Shown: piece by piece, positions 10,946 to 24,604 of the stretch
Position numbering within the stretch: position 1 is the stretch's first letter
How the letters are laid out: each line of letters begins with the position of its first letter
Source: Plotosus lineatus
Taxonomy: Eukaryota; Chordata; Actinopteri; Siluriformes; Plotosidae
DNA: 64,000 bases
Direction of reading: 5' to 3'
NCBI GenBank assembly: GCA_024760905.1
Contig: CM045731.1
Span: 56,081,625-56,145,624, forward strand
The notes under the pieces: generated by a model
Told to the model about the DNA's origin: nothing
The model's input: the letters and a program-made list of their open reading frames with translations, nothing else
The model's database searches: none
Translations under genes and position numbers: made by a program

Positions 10946-11241
10946 GCAGTGGTGGCCTGGTGGTAATTGGTGCTGGATTACCAATCCAAAGGTCAGGGGT
11001 TCAAACCCCACTGCCAACTCACAGCTGTCCCCCCCAGTGCAGCTAATTGGTTTATCAAAGACCAGCCATGTCTCTCACTGTCTGTGGTGACTGTTGTCAA
11101 GAGAAGATGCATAGAGTTTCTGCCCTGCAATGGCCTGGCGAGCTGTCGGAGTTGAACTCTGTACTTACCCAGAGTTGGCTGAGATGGGCATCAGCCTCCC
11201 CATGATCCTAATTAGGATTAAGCTGTTCCAAAATTAATGAT
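10946..11241 (+). mobile_element. SINE-A head joined to tail C
   Basis: The head is GCAGTGGTGGCCTGGTGGTA with box B GGTTCAAACCCC. The body has 'TTATCAAAGACCAGCCATGT'. The 3' end is not the RTE-like tail R but tail C: 'CTGCAATGGCCTGGCGAG', 'CCCAGAGTTGGCTGAGATGG' and 'CCTAATTAGGATTAAGC'. Confidence 0.8.
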
Positions 11242-12060
11242 TTGTATGACAACAGACAACCATTTAAATAAAAAAAACTGATTTATTCATAACAAAATTG
11301 GAACCCAAATATTACACCTTCATAATTACACCACTGCTCACTCTTGCTCAGAATGAAATCACACATTCTCACTCAGGAAGGCTGACAGAATTTTGCTGAG
11401 CAAAACACCACCAAACATGGGAGCGCTGAACATGAACTTATTAAACAGATAATTAAACTAACTGAACGCAGAAATCAGCGAGTGAAAGGTGGTGAAAAGA
11501 AAACTTTAGCTCACAGCCAGGAAATACAGGAGAGATTCATCTATGTATTTCATACATTTTATAAATAAATATTATAAATAATTTAGAAATGTACAAAGGA
11601 CGAGATTGTATGTCAATTCATCAACTTGTGTAAAACGTTATCACATTTAAACTAAAACTTGAGAAAATGTTGTGAAATTACATGAACCGTAACCACAGTA
11701 AATTTGATCAGAAATAAATTAGCATTAAAATATACAAATAATGCCCCCCCCCCAAGAAATATATGATGGACCATTTCAAGTTGCAATTATTAGGCTTATA
11801 TGGATCTTTTACATCTCGTTAAATGCTTCAATACGTGTAACACAGTGATCAGATATTGGTTTTCTTTTTCAATGCTATTAATCTGTAATTTATTTTGAGT
11901 GGAACACAAGTTAAGGTTAGAAAGTGAGTACTGTATAGAAATTGAATATATCCCCCCTCAATAAATGGTACGTCCCAACAAAACCACGCCCACTTATGGT
12001 TGCTGAAACGACAGTTGAGAATGGTTCTATTATTATTGTTTACGTCAGTGAGACTCGAAC
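11242..12060. other. Upstream flank of stk35
   Basis: AT-rich sequence before the kinase gene. Close to the gene there is a GC-box-like CCACGCCC at about 11983-11990. No TATA box stands out, so the transcription start cannot be placed. Confidence 0.35.
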
Positions 12061-12066
12061 GGTGTC

Positions 12067-15257
<3,191 letters not shown>

Positions 15258-15290
15258 ACCAGACCAGATGAAGTCCACACTGGTTTCAAG
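15258..15290 (+). other. stk35: stk35 start of 3' UTR, ending at a splice donor
   Basis: 33 nt follow the stop codon before a good donor, TTTCAAG|GTGGGT, at 15291. If used, the downstream 3' UTR is spliced; the junction lies within about 50 nt of the stop and would not be expected to trigger nonsense-mediated decay. Confidence 0.55.
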
Positions 15291-15428
15291 GTGGGTTTTC
15301 TATAATTCTGGTATGTGAGTATTGTGTATTGGATATAATGCTGAACTTTTACTGATTTTCAGTGTTTGAGGTGCTTGGTTAGTGGATCATGTCTGCTATT
15401 TATTTAGTTAGCTACAAAACTCATGAGT

Positions 15429-15592
15429 CTGTCTTCCTTTCGGCTTTTTTCCTTTTACTCGGGAGTCGCCACAGCGAATCATCTGATTCACACATTACAT
15501 TTACATGCCTCTCACCATAGACAGTGAGAGACATGGCCCACCTTTGATAACCCAGTTAGCTGCACTGGGGGGGCAGTGACAACCTTGTGGAG
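15429..15592 (-). mobile_element. SINE-A tail R, 5'-truncated and internally deleted, with 16-bp TSD
   Basis: Minus-strand tail R ('TTACTCGGGAGTCGCCACAG') and part of the body ('GATAACCCAGTTAGCTGCAC'); the tRNA head and the middle are missing. A perfect 16-bp duplication TACAAAACTCATGAGT at 15413-15428 and 15593-15608 delimits the insertion. It lies in the proposed 3'-UTR intron of stk35. Confidence 0.85.
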
Positions 15593-16140
15593 TACAAAAC
15601 TCATGAGTGTGCTTCTATAAATAAATAAATAAACACTCACGGTAGCACCTTTTTTGAGTTTTGCTCCATACTCACACAGAATGGGGTTAGCATGTACTCC
15701 ATACTACTTCTACACCCTTGATGTCTTAAATTTTAAGACTGGGACAGATGCTCTCTCCATTGGCTTACTGTACCTGCTTGCATTAAAATTCAAAACATAC
15801 CCACTTCTTACCCCGCACTGCACCACTTTCTCTTTGATCCTCTAGCATTGCTAGACTGGTCCCGTCTTATACCAAGGACAAGGAAAACATACAGCTGAAC
15901 TCTTCTCTGTTCTGGCACATGGGTGGTGGAATTAACTTCGTCAACATATCCAGAGAGCCAAGTCAGTGTCTTCAAATGTCATCAAACCTCCACCCCCCTC
16001 CCTTTTTCAGCAGTACTTGGATTAGATCTATGTTACACACAAAAAACCCCGACACAACCTCTACCCACTGAGTTTTGACTGACTGGTCTATGTCCCAATG
16101 AACCAGTATAAGATTGTATTCACTGATACTGGCTTTAAAG

Positions 16141-16258
16141 CACTTCAGTAAGTCACTCTGGATAAGGGTGTCTCCTAAATGCTGTAAACGTAACATGGAT
16201 TCGAACCCATATCCTTTCTATCATGAGCCCAGCACCCTAACCACTATACCACCAATTG
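16141..16258. repeat. SINE remnants (S3 tail and a minus-strand tRNA-like head)
   Basis: The S3-type tail 'AAGTCACTCTGGATAAGG' on the plus strand is followed by a minus-strand tRNA-like head ('GGATTCGAACCCATATCC ... CCCTAACCACTATACCACC'). Both are fragments. Confidence 0.5.
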
Positions 16259-17164
16259 CACAATAATTATAATATGATGGTACAGGACAAAAAGGTTTAT
16301 AAATGTGGATTTGTGTGTATGTAGCTTTGGGACTGATAGACACCATAGACTTAGTCCTGAGATTAGTTCTAAAGGTTCCATTCTTGGTCAGACTTGAGGT
16401 CTTGTACCACTCAGTTTACTGAAACCTACTTACGAACCTACTTAACCCTCTCAGACTTGCTTTACCCAAGATCACATTAATGCCTCCCTCGTTCCCCAGA
16501 GGCCACGCTCTGTTGGACCCTGAGAATCACTACAATTTGAGTCTGGAGCTCTAAACACATGGTACTCTTAAGATTACACCTCATTGAGGTTTGCTGTATA
16601 TATATATATATATATATTGTTTATATGATGGCTATAATGACAGTGCTTGGACCCTTGGGATTGTTTGTACCCCCATAACTTTAGTGACGCTTGTAATCCC
16701 TGTGAAAAGTCTTCCAGAAAGTTAGCGGCGGCCGAGGGCAATCTTGGAACTGGATGACTCACATTTCTACTGCATCAAGCTGCACATGTCTGCTCGGGAA
16801 TGATCGCATGACTTCATTCTGACACGTGCGCTATGGTTGTTATAATAGTCGCCTGTTCAGGAATCTATGGTGCCGCCCTCTGTTTTTTTTTTTTTTTTTT
16901 TTTTGTATCACAATAATTTAACCCAGAACGCTTATAGCTGCAGGGGAAGACAGTGTTTGCTGTCTTTCACGCAACCGCCTGACGTTTCAACCCGAAAGAC
17001 ATTTCAGATGTAATTAGATAAACAGGATCGGACACCTATTATTGTACAGATGAAGATGCTGTCAGAAAACTTCTCACGAAAGTCACACCGAGGGAAGGAG
17101 CTAAATTAGCGTAAATCCAGCACGTGACACAGCAAAGTGTGTTTCGGCTTCATTTTACAGCATT

Positions 17165-17470
17165 GCCCTCACTCACTCACTCATTTACTCGTGAAACAAT
17201 CATATTAGGGATTGGCATGGAGGCTGAAGCCTATCTTAGCCGTCACTCATCCACTCCAGGGTAACACACACAACCATTCAAACTTACACTCATGTCCAAG
17301 GGCCTAAAGTGTAAAGCTTTGGAGTTTATGACTAAACCGGGGTATCTGGAGGAAACCCAGAGAAGCACAAGGAGAAAATGCGAGCTCCACACAGAAACCT
17401 GGAACTCGAAGTCGGACCTTCTTGCTGTGAGGTGAATGTGTTATCCACTAGGTCTCCATGCCCCCCAGCA
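17165..17470 (-). mobile_element. SINE-B, minus strand
   Basis: In plus-strand order: decayed tail, body ('ATCTGGAGGAAACCCAGAGA', 'GCGAGCTCCACACAGAAACC') and head ('CCTTCTTGCTGTGAGGTGAA'). Confidence 0.65.
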
Positions 17471-17477
17471 TTTGGGT

Positions 17478-17790
17478 CCAGTCGTGCCCTAATGGTTAGA
17501 GGGCTGGCTTCTTCACCGGAAGGATGCTGGTTGAACCAGCATGGAAAATGTGTGGCGTTGGGGGAGTGAGCTGCATATTTCATTCCTCCACCTTCATGGC
17601 TGAAGTGCTCTTGAGCGCGGCACCTGTGCCTCAATGTGTATGGCAGCCCCCTGCTCCGTGTGTGTCTGTGTGTGTGTGTGTGTCTCTGTGTATGTGTGTG
17701 TATGTCCGCTCACTTTGGATTAGTTAAAATTAGAGAAAGTAATTTCCCTTTCAGGATTAATACAGTACTGTATGGAAAACTCCAAAAAAA
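17478..17790 (+). mobile_element. tRNA-derived SINE, family S5
   Basis: The head is 'TCGTGCCCTAATGGTTAGAG' and the body holds 'GTGCTCTTGAGCGCGGCACC', followed by a (TG)-rich stretch and a 'CACTTTGGATTAGTTAAAAT' end. It resembles a fish SINE with a 'TTGAGCAAGGCACC' core. Only one copy is in the window. Confidence 0.55.
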
Positions 17791-18298
17791 CCCAAATCAC
17801 CCTGTTGGTGGATTTTGAAGTGAACGCTGATGGAGTGTTTATACGGTTGATCTCATTCATCCACATACTGGTTTATGGAGCAGTTATACAACAAGACCCC
17901 GCCCACTCCACTCCACTCCTTCGCCCCTCAGTACTCTGAGGGTATCAGTGAAAAGCCAATAGGGATAGGATTACAAGTGAAATGGAGATAATTGCTGTAG
18001 CCTATAGAAAAAGCCACTCCCCCTTTTCCCAACACCACCACCACCTCTGCTGCCGCTCCTCTCGCACTGTGAGACACCACAGAGCGATCACGCTTGGAAC
18101 ATTCTGTCCCTACACAGCCGAGGTTTTGTGTAAAAGCCATGGCACACACTCTCTCTGCACTGTATCTGGGTTTTTAGGTCATTTCTTTCCAGTTAAATAC
18201 ACAATCCATCAATTCAGTGCTCTTACACACCATTACCTTATTTAAACCTTGCCTTACATTAAAAAAAAAAAACAAACAAACATATTATTACTTAAAAT

Positions 18299-18357
18299 TA
18301 TTTGCTGTGGCGACTCCCGAGAAAGGGAAAAAGCCGAAAGGAAAGAAAGAAAGAATA
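18299..18357 (+). repeat. Isolated SINE tail R
   Basis: Only the last 58 nt of tail R are present: 'TTGCTGTGGCGACTCCCGAG' through AAAGCCGAAAGGAAAGAAAG. This is a very short 5'-truncated insertion. Confidence 0.7.
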
Positions 18358-18557
18358 ATAGTAAAATACTATATGTAGTAATGTTTAAATAATTGTTTTA
18401 TTGATTTGGTAAGTATATTTGTGTACTTTTGGATTTTGGGATTTTAAATATAAAGACACCATTAATTTTTTAAGCATCACTATTATTAATAAAAAAATCA
18501 GCATTTTAAAAATTATTACAATTTTTTTTTGTTTGTTTAGACTCAGTCCTGTTGTTG

Positions 18558-18859
18558 TTAGTGGGGCCGGTGGCATAGTGGTTAGGGTGCTGCGCTCATG
18601 ATCGGGAGGTTGTGTGTTCAAATCCCAGTTACACCCCACTGTGCTAAGACCCCTGGGCAAGGTCTCAACCACAAGTGTGCCTCTGTTCACCAAGCAGTAT
18701 AAATGGGTACCAGTAAAAATATACTGGGAATGTAACCTAAAATGGACGAGCGTCCCATCCAGGAGGAGTTATACTCCTAGTTGCTTCATGCTACAGAAAC
18801 CGGGGATAAGCACCAGCCTGATGAGCCACTATGGCTCGGGTGTAAAAAGCCCAACAGAC
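18558..18859 (+). mobile_element. tRNA-derived SINE, family S4, complete copy with 10-bp TSD
   Basis: Same structure as 2927-3247. Box A TGGCATAGTGG and box B TGTTCAAATCCC are visible. It is flanked by CCTGTTGTTG at 18548-18557 and 18860-18869. Confidence 0.8.
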
Positions 18860-19019
18860 CCTGTTGTTGCTATTATTATTATTATTGCAGTTGTCTGGTT
18901 GTTATTTATTGTTATTATGAATGTTGTTGTTTTTGTTGTTCTTACTATTAGGAATATTGCTTTTTTTTATTTATTTATTTTTTTTTTTTTTAATTGATTT
19001 CTGTTTCAAGTTCAGAGTA

Positions 19020-19295
19020 TGCAATTCTGGTTCAAGTGTGATTTAAATTATTATTGTGATTCTGATTCCAGCTTTGATTTGGATTATGTGGTTCTGACGA
19101 TTGGCTTTTTACGATTATGACTTTGATTCAGAACTTATGATTCTTCTGATTTGGATCGTGTGATTCTGATCCAGATTATAGTATTATGATTATGGTTCAG
19201 ACTCTGATCATGTGACTCTGATTCTAATAGCACCTTTTGATTTAGATTCAGTTTACTTGATTTTGATTCCAGCCCTGATTCAGATGTAAAATTAT
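19020..19295. repeat. Degenerate GATTCTGATT-type tandem repeat
   Basis: Irregular array built from GATTYTGATT, GATTATG and GATYRTGTGA words. Related stretches at about 19074, 19148 and 19196 suggest a period of about 50-75 bp. Confidence 0.6.
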
Positions 19296-19435
19296 CTAAT
19301 AGTTTATTAAATTGTATTGCAGTTTAATTTCTTGCTATATTGGTATTATATAAATGCTTTTCTCCTATTGGGTTCTATTGGCCTTGACTTCATGATTGTT
19401 GCTTTTTTTCTTCTTCTTTTTTTGCATATCCTCAG

Positions 19436-19985
19436 GTCCGAGAGCACTGAGAGCATCCAGTCACTCAGCAGCATGCAAGACAGGAACTGCGAATCTCACA
19501 ACTATGAAGAGTGCATCAGTGTATTGACAGGAAATTAAACTCTTCTGAATGTGAAGGAATCCACCCGGATTACGCAAGTCCCATAAATGTTCGTGCCTGA
19601 CTTTTCTGCACGGCAGTTGTTGTTTGTTTGTTTTTTTTGTGTTTTTTTCTTTTAAGTCCTATCGGTCCTCTTTATGGGGTTTCTGCATTTTTGTTCTACT
19701 TTTATTTATTTATTTTTTATTATCATATGGATCGTGCTGTTGTTGGGGACCACAGGCAGGAGAAAAGACATGTTGCACTGTGCACTCGGCACCTCTGGGG
19801 GGAGGAAATGAGACAGAAAAGGTTCAGATTCTAGAACGTTCCAGAATAAACAGGATATGCAACAGCCTCCCGATTCATGAACATGCTCCTGTGCCTTATT
19901 TAATTAGGTCCCCTCAGTTGTTGACTCATTTGTTAATTTGTCACAATTTAAAAAAAAATAAAGGAAGAAGCATGCCTTCTCTAAA
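19436..19985 (+). other. stk35: Proposed terminal 3'-UTR exon of stk35
   Basis: Starts after a strong acceptor. Candidate poly(A) signals AATAAA lie at 19845-19850 and 19957-19962. The first 100 nt contain a 33-codon open stretch that is not in frame with the kinase ORF, and I treat it as non-coding. The exon end is uncertain. Confidence 0.45.
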
Positions 19986-20050
19986 AAGGTGGTTTGGTTT
20001 TGAGACATTCTTAAACTTATTTTATTTTCATTTGTCTAAAAATATGCATA

Positions 20051-20787
20051 CAGTGGTACCTCACCTTACGAAAGTCCCAACAAACGAAAAATCCAGGTTA
20101 CGAAATGCATTTACTGTACCTAAAATTTCCGTCTCTGGATACGAAGCAAATTCAAGTTACGAAAGCATCATCTCAAAAATTCAAACAATGCGTGAGTTGC
20201 TCTCCCATTGGCTATGTCCCAACATCCCACCCCGCTGGCCTCCCATTGGCTAGGAGGAATGACGCAGCTCCTCCCATTGGCTATTATGGAGCTGTATCTC
20301 CATAATACCCATGATGCTTTTCATGTAAAGTACAGAGTTACTGTTGTTTCGTGAGTTTTTCGAGTGTGCTCATTGCAACTTTATTTTTTGGCTCAGGCGT
20401 TTAACCTTGCATAAAAATTTGTAAGATTATAGCTCTGCTAAGAAGACATGGTCAACGCACACGTCTGCGCACGCGCACACACACACACACATACACACAC
20501 ACATACGTGTGATTCCCGGTGCGAGTGAAAAGAAGTGGGCTCCTGGGTATGCAGTTGAATAATATCACAAAGGAATATGGCCAAACCCGTCTACCATTGG
20601 TATGATATTGGAGCAAAAGGAGGCCTTAAAAGGTATACTTTTATAATTTTTAAAGGGTTTAGGGGTAGTATTGGGGGCCTTGGAACAAATCAGGCATTTT
20701 ACATGTAAAATGTGGCTAAACTTACGAATATTCCAGGTTACGAAACCACTTCTGGAACGGATTAATTTGTAAGGTGAGGTACCACTG
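20051..20787 (+). mobile_element. Non-autonomous pogo/Tigger-like DNA transposon, TA target duplication
   Basis: 737 bp with terminal inverted repeats CAGTGGTACCTCACCTTACG and the complementary GTGAGGTACCACTG, flanked by TA on both sides. The interior has three CCCATTGGCTA (CCAAT-box) copies within 80 bp, a GGAGCTGTATCTCC palindrome, a (CA)n run at about 20471-20504 and a short remnant resembling the start of a pogo-type helix-turn-helix protein. No transposase remains. A homologue is at 53985-54705. Confidence 0.8.
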
Positions 20788-20789
20788 TA

Positions 20790-22090
20790 TTTTGAAATGT
20801 GTATGCGTTAATTTTATATCCATTATCTAAAGCAATCCAATCAAAAAGGTCTGGGCCCAGAACCCACAAAATATCAGAACGTCTCATACATCGTGTCTGC
20901 CTGTGTATATCGGAGTGAACAACGACGAAAAGTGACAGCGAATCTCCTTCAATGATTTAATTTTTTTTTCTCCTGTTTGGTTTCTGACTTCTGCTTTACT
21001 TTTCCGATGGTTCTACCTCGTGTTCTAATGATGTTTCTGGTGTTGCTTTTCATTACAAATTTTTTTTTTCTCTGTCCTACACAATTTTCATCTTTTTGAA
21101 AGTTTGGCACGAAAAAAGTGCATTTGTGATTTGGCTGTTTCGAGTTTCCTTTAGAGGTGTGTGTGTGTGTGTGTGTGTGTGTTTGACATTTACCTTGGCG
21201 AGCTATTCAGGGCATATCCTGGCTTCACTCAGTTTTGGTTGAGAGAGGCTTCACCCTTGCTGTCACTGTGACAGTTTGGAAAGTGAGAGAAGTAAAAGTG
21301 GTATGTGGGAACTGTATTGTTCCTGGAGTTGCCAGAAGTCCAGTACCATGGTTTTAGGTTTTTCTACTGATTTAGAGTTAGCGCTGCGCAACCTCCATCG
21401 CCCTTATCTTAAGAACTCCTTCAAGCAACCCCCTCTCTTTATCTGAGCACATGGACTGTAGAATATGGACAACGTTAAAAAACTCAGGCGTCACCATATG
21501 GGCACTGTATGACAGAGTTGATCAGAACCTCTAGAAAATTCTGTTGCTGGTGTTATTTCATTCTTTTTTTATTTTTATTTTTTTTTTTTATGCTCGTACC
21601 TCTAAACCAGAGCCACCCACTGCTCTTCGCACATCCTATAGAAGTGGGAAATTCAATACAGATCACATGATGCTGTTTTCACCCTTAGGAATGTCTTTCA
21701 TTGTTGTTCGTATTTCAGTACTTCATCAAATCGCTGCTTGATTAACAAATACCTCAATCCATTGGTCGTCACGATGCATTTCATCGGCCTCTTGATTCCC
21801 AACTGGATGGAAAATTCCTCTGATTTAAACGTTTGCAGGTCAAACACAATGAGCAGCGGTTTCCGAAAGGACGAAATGACGGTTTGCGTTTCACTCGCGT
21901 GCAATCAGACATGAAGTCATTCATGGAGGTTTAGTAATGATTCTGCTTGACATTCAGGGTTTTGTGAAGTGTTTGTTCTGTAATGTACAGATTTCTCTCT
22001 GGAATAAAAGCAGTTATAATTGTTTTTCTTTATTCATTCAATTCAGACCTCAGAACTTCTCTGACTTTTATTCATTCATGCTTTCATTCA
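20790..22090. other. Intergenic DNA with GT microsatellite and a tail C trace
   Basis: No exon recognised. (GT)n is at 21156-21183, followed by a faint tail C-like sequence ('GGCGAGCTATTCAGGGCATA') to about 21290. Confidence 0.4.
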
Positions 22091-22094
22091 TTTT

Positions 22095-22345
22095 AAAAGC
22101 TGCGTAATCCTAATTAGGGTTGCAGGGAGGCTGGCGGCTGTCTCGTCCGAATTTGGTGGGGTACACCCTGGATTGCTTGCCATGTTGTGCAGGGCAACAG
22201 ACACAACTATTCACATCCTCACACCCAGGGGCTATTTGGAACAAGTCAGGTGAATACGGGGATATCTTGCAAATACTGGAGAGAGATTCTCTTGGTGAGC
22301 TCGGAATCGAACCTGGGACATTTTTGCTGTAAGGTGGGCTTGCTA
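22095..22345 (-). mobile_element. SINE-B with tail C, minus strand
   Basis: Tail 'GTAATCCTAATTAGGGTTGC', decayed body, head end 'TCGGAATCGAACCTGGGAC'. It is adjacent to an oppositely oriented copy. Confidence 0.65.
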
Positions 22346-22349
22346 CCTA

Positions 22350-22610
22350 CTGTTCCTCACAACAAAAAAGTCCCTGGTTCAAACTCCAAGATATCCCTGT
22401 GCTTGCCTGGGTTTCCTAAGGATATTCCAGTTTCCTCCCACATACCAAAGTCATGTTCATTAGGTGAATTGGCTGTGTACAATTGCCCCTTGGTGTGTGT
22501 TGCCTTGAGATGGTCTGGTGAGCTGTTCAGGGTGTACCCTGCCCTCGCCAAGTGTTGGCAGAGATTAATCCCATTGGAGTTGCAGTGAGGCTGGGGATTA
22601 ACAGTTTGGC
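22350..22610 (+). mobile_element. SINE-B with tail C, plus strand
   Basis: Head remnant 'AAAAAAGTCCCTGGTTCAAA', body 'GTTTCCTCCCACATACCAAA', then 'GTGAGCTGTTCAGGGTGTAC' of tail C. Together with 22095-22345 it forms a head-to-head inverted pair. Confidence 0.65.
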
Positions 22611-22619
22611 AAATGAAAA

Positions 22620-23140
22620 GTCAGAGATTTGATATCAAAATAAAAATAATGTAACATTTTAACATTACTATTAATATTAGAGACTTATTGAATATGATGG
22701 TGATGATGATATTATTATTTTCTTATTATTTATTGCCAATTATCAGGGACTTGTTGTCAAGGTAACACCACATCTTGCTATTCTCCGAAGCTCAAAATCA
22801 ATTTCATGCTGAACGCTGCGGCTGTATCATCACTAAATCAGCGTGACCCTCATGTTCAGTCACCGTGTTCAGGAGGTCAACAACCACGTAAACACCAGCG
22901 GGATAAGAACCAGCGAGGTCACGACACGTCAGGATCATAATGAGATTATCCATTCCTGGACCCAAGAGATTTTCTGAACTTAATCATAATGAGAAGACCT
23001 GCTCTGTTTCCTGTAATTATAAATATAGTCCTTTCACCAGGAACAGGAAAAATGCTAAACAAATATTACTAAAGCGAACACATAAAGGAGACTGTGAGGG
23101 GAACTAGTAAAGAACATGGAAATAATAATCATAACAAATA
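22620..23140. other. Intergenic single-copy-looking DNA
   Basis: AT-rich start with ATT/ATG triplet runs. The middle (22790-23000) is not repetitive to my eye and could be conserved non-coding DNA, but I cannot test that. Confidence 0.35.
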
Positions 23141-23149
23141 GGGGTTTTT

Positions 23150-23580
23150 TTTCTTTTTTTAGCACCACCCCATTTTCTCCCTAATTTATTCGTATCCAGT
23201 GCACACTCATCAGGTATTACCTTCCCTATCACACAATGACCACTGACTATGGAGGGGCGAAAGCATGCACATACCCCTTCCATGACATGTGATGCTAGCC
23301 ACCAGCTTCTTAATGAACTGCTGTGCATGTGTATTTGGGGATGGGCTAACACTCGGAGGGAAAGCGCTATCCTCGACCTTGTACAAACGAGTTCCCAGAT
23401 GCCCAGGATTGGCTGGCAATCGCTGTGAGTGAGAGGGAAGAGAGCGGATGCTGGCGCTCCCTCCAGTGAGAGCTTAGCCAATTAGCTCCCATCGATTGCC
23501 AGTCACGGAGGGCTGTCGCAATGCGAACTTATGATCTGGTTAATAGTCAAGCACCTTGTTGATGCTCCACTTGGGAGCCA
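23150..23580 (-). mobile_element. tRNA-derived SINE, family S6, minus strand
   Basis: On the minus strand it starts 'GGCTCCCAAGTGGAGCATCA' with a tRNA-like head and a box B-like 'AAGTTCGCATTGCGACAG'. It continues through 'CAATCGATGGGAGCTAATTG' and ends 'TGGATACGAATAAATTAGGG', then poly-A-like sequence. About 430 bp. I recall similar sequences in otophysan fish genomes. Confidence 0.6.
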
Positions 23581-23739
23581 AAAATTGCAAGTTTTTATAC
23601 TAATAAAAATTTGTCAAGCAAAGTTCAGCAATCAGGGTTTCCAAGCGTCTATTTTATATGACTATTACATGAGTTTATACTGTGAACGAATGCCCCATTG
23701 CTGTCTGTTCTGATGGGCTGGAATGGTGTGTACAGTGTG

Positions 23740-23787
<48 letters not shown>
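23740..23787. repeat. (TA)n microsatellite
   Basis: Uninterrupted TA dinucleotide run of about 24 units, just upstream of a SINE insertion. Confidence 0.95.
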
Positions 23788-23790
<3 letters not shown>

Positions 23791-23814
23791 AGTGATGAAG
23801 CATTTTTCAGTAAT

Positions 23815-24214
23815 CTTATTCTTTATCTTTATGCTTTTCCCTTTCTGATGGGTCGCTACAGCGAATCATCTGATTGGCATGTTTGATTTGGAATAGGTTT
23901 TTACGTCAGATGCCCTTCCTGACACAACCCTTTAGCAAGGGGCAGAAACACGCTGACGGCTATGCAGCTACTGTTTATTATATTTATTTATATGCAGCTA
24001 CTGTTTATTATATTTATATATTTATTATGTTTATTATATTATAATAATAAGTCAGCAATAGTTCTTTTACATGAACCTCTCACTATAGACAGTGAGAGAC
24101 ATGGCCGGCCTTTGATAACCCAGTTACCTGCACTTGGGGGACAGTGACAATCTTGTAGAGAGTGGGATTCAAGCCCCAAACCTTAGGATCAGCGATCAGG
24201 CCACCACTGCCCAA
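23815..24214 (-). mobile_element. SINE-A with tail R, full length, 17-bp TSD
   Basis: Minus-strand copy from tail (plus-strand 'CTTTTCCCTTTCTGATGGGT') to head ('CAGGCCACCACTGCCC'). A perfect 17-bp duplication AAGCATTTTTCAGTAAT lies at 23798-23814 and 24215-24231. The middle carries an internal duplication of 'ATGCAGCTACTGTTTATTAT' that lengthens the copy to 400 bp. Confidence 0.85.
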
Positions 24215-24252
24215 AAGCATTTTTCAGTAATAACTTGTTTAATATTAATTTA

Positions 24253-24592
24253 GGCAGTGGTGGCCTGGTGGTAAAGGTGCTAATCCTAAGATCATTAAGG
24301 CTGGGGGTTCAAGCCCCAATATCAAGTGGTTGTCACTGTCCCCCAAGTGCAGTTAATTGGATTATCAAAGGCCATCCATGTCTCACACTGTCAATGGTGA
24401 AAGGTTCATCTAAAAGGACCATTGCCGACTCTCGACAAAAGTAGCTACAAAGCCGTCAGCATTTTTCTGCCCTGCAATGGCCTGGCGAGTTGTCCAGGGT
24501 GTACTCTGCCCTTGTTCAGAATTGACTGAGATGAGTGCCAGCCTCCCCGCAACCCTAATTAGGATTAAGTGGTTACAGAAAATGAATGACTG
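24253..24592 (+). mobile_element. SINE-A head with tail C, complete, 12-bp TSD
   Basis: Head GGCAGTGGTGGCCTGGTGGT, body 'AATTGGATTATCAAAGGCCA', tail C ending 'GTTACAGAAAATGAATGA'. Flanked by a perfect AATATTAATTTA at 24241-24252 and 24593-24604. Confidence 0.85.
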
Positions 24593-24604
24593 AATATTAA
24601 TTTA

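Larger units (their letters stand above)
15291..19435 (+). other. stk35: Proposed stk35 3'-UTR intron
   Basis: About 4.1 kb from GTGGGT (15291) to a strong acceptor at 19435 (CTTTTTTTCTTC...TTTGCATATCCTCAG). It contains several SINEs listed separately and a (TA)n run at about 16597-16617. The intron is predicted from splice signals only. Confidence 0.5.

Noticed and set aside
19436..19538. Coding terminal exon after stk35
   Set aside because: The 33-codon open stretch following the acceptor is not in frame with exon 2 even if the stop were read through, and the kinase C-terminus is already complete at 15257.
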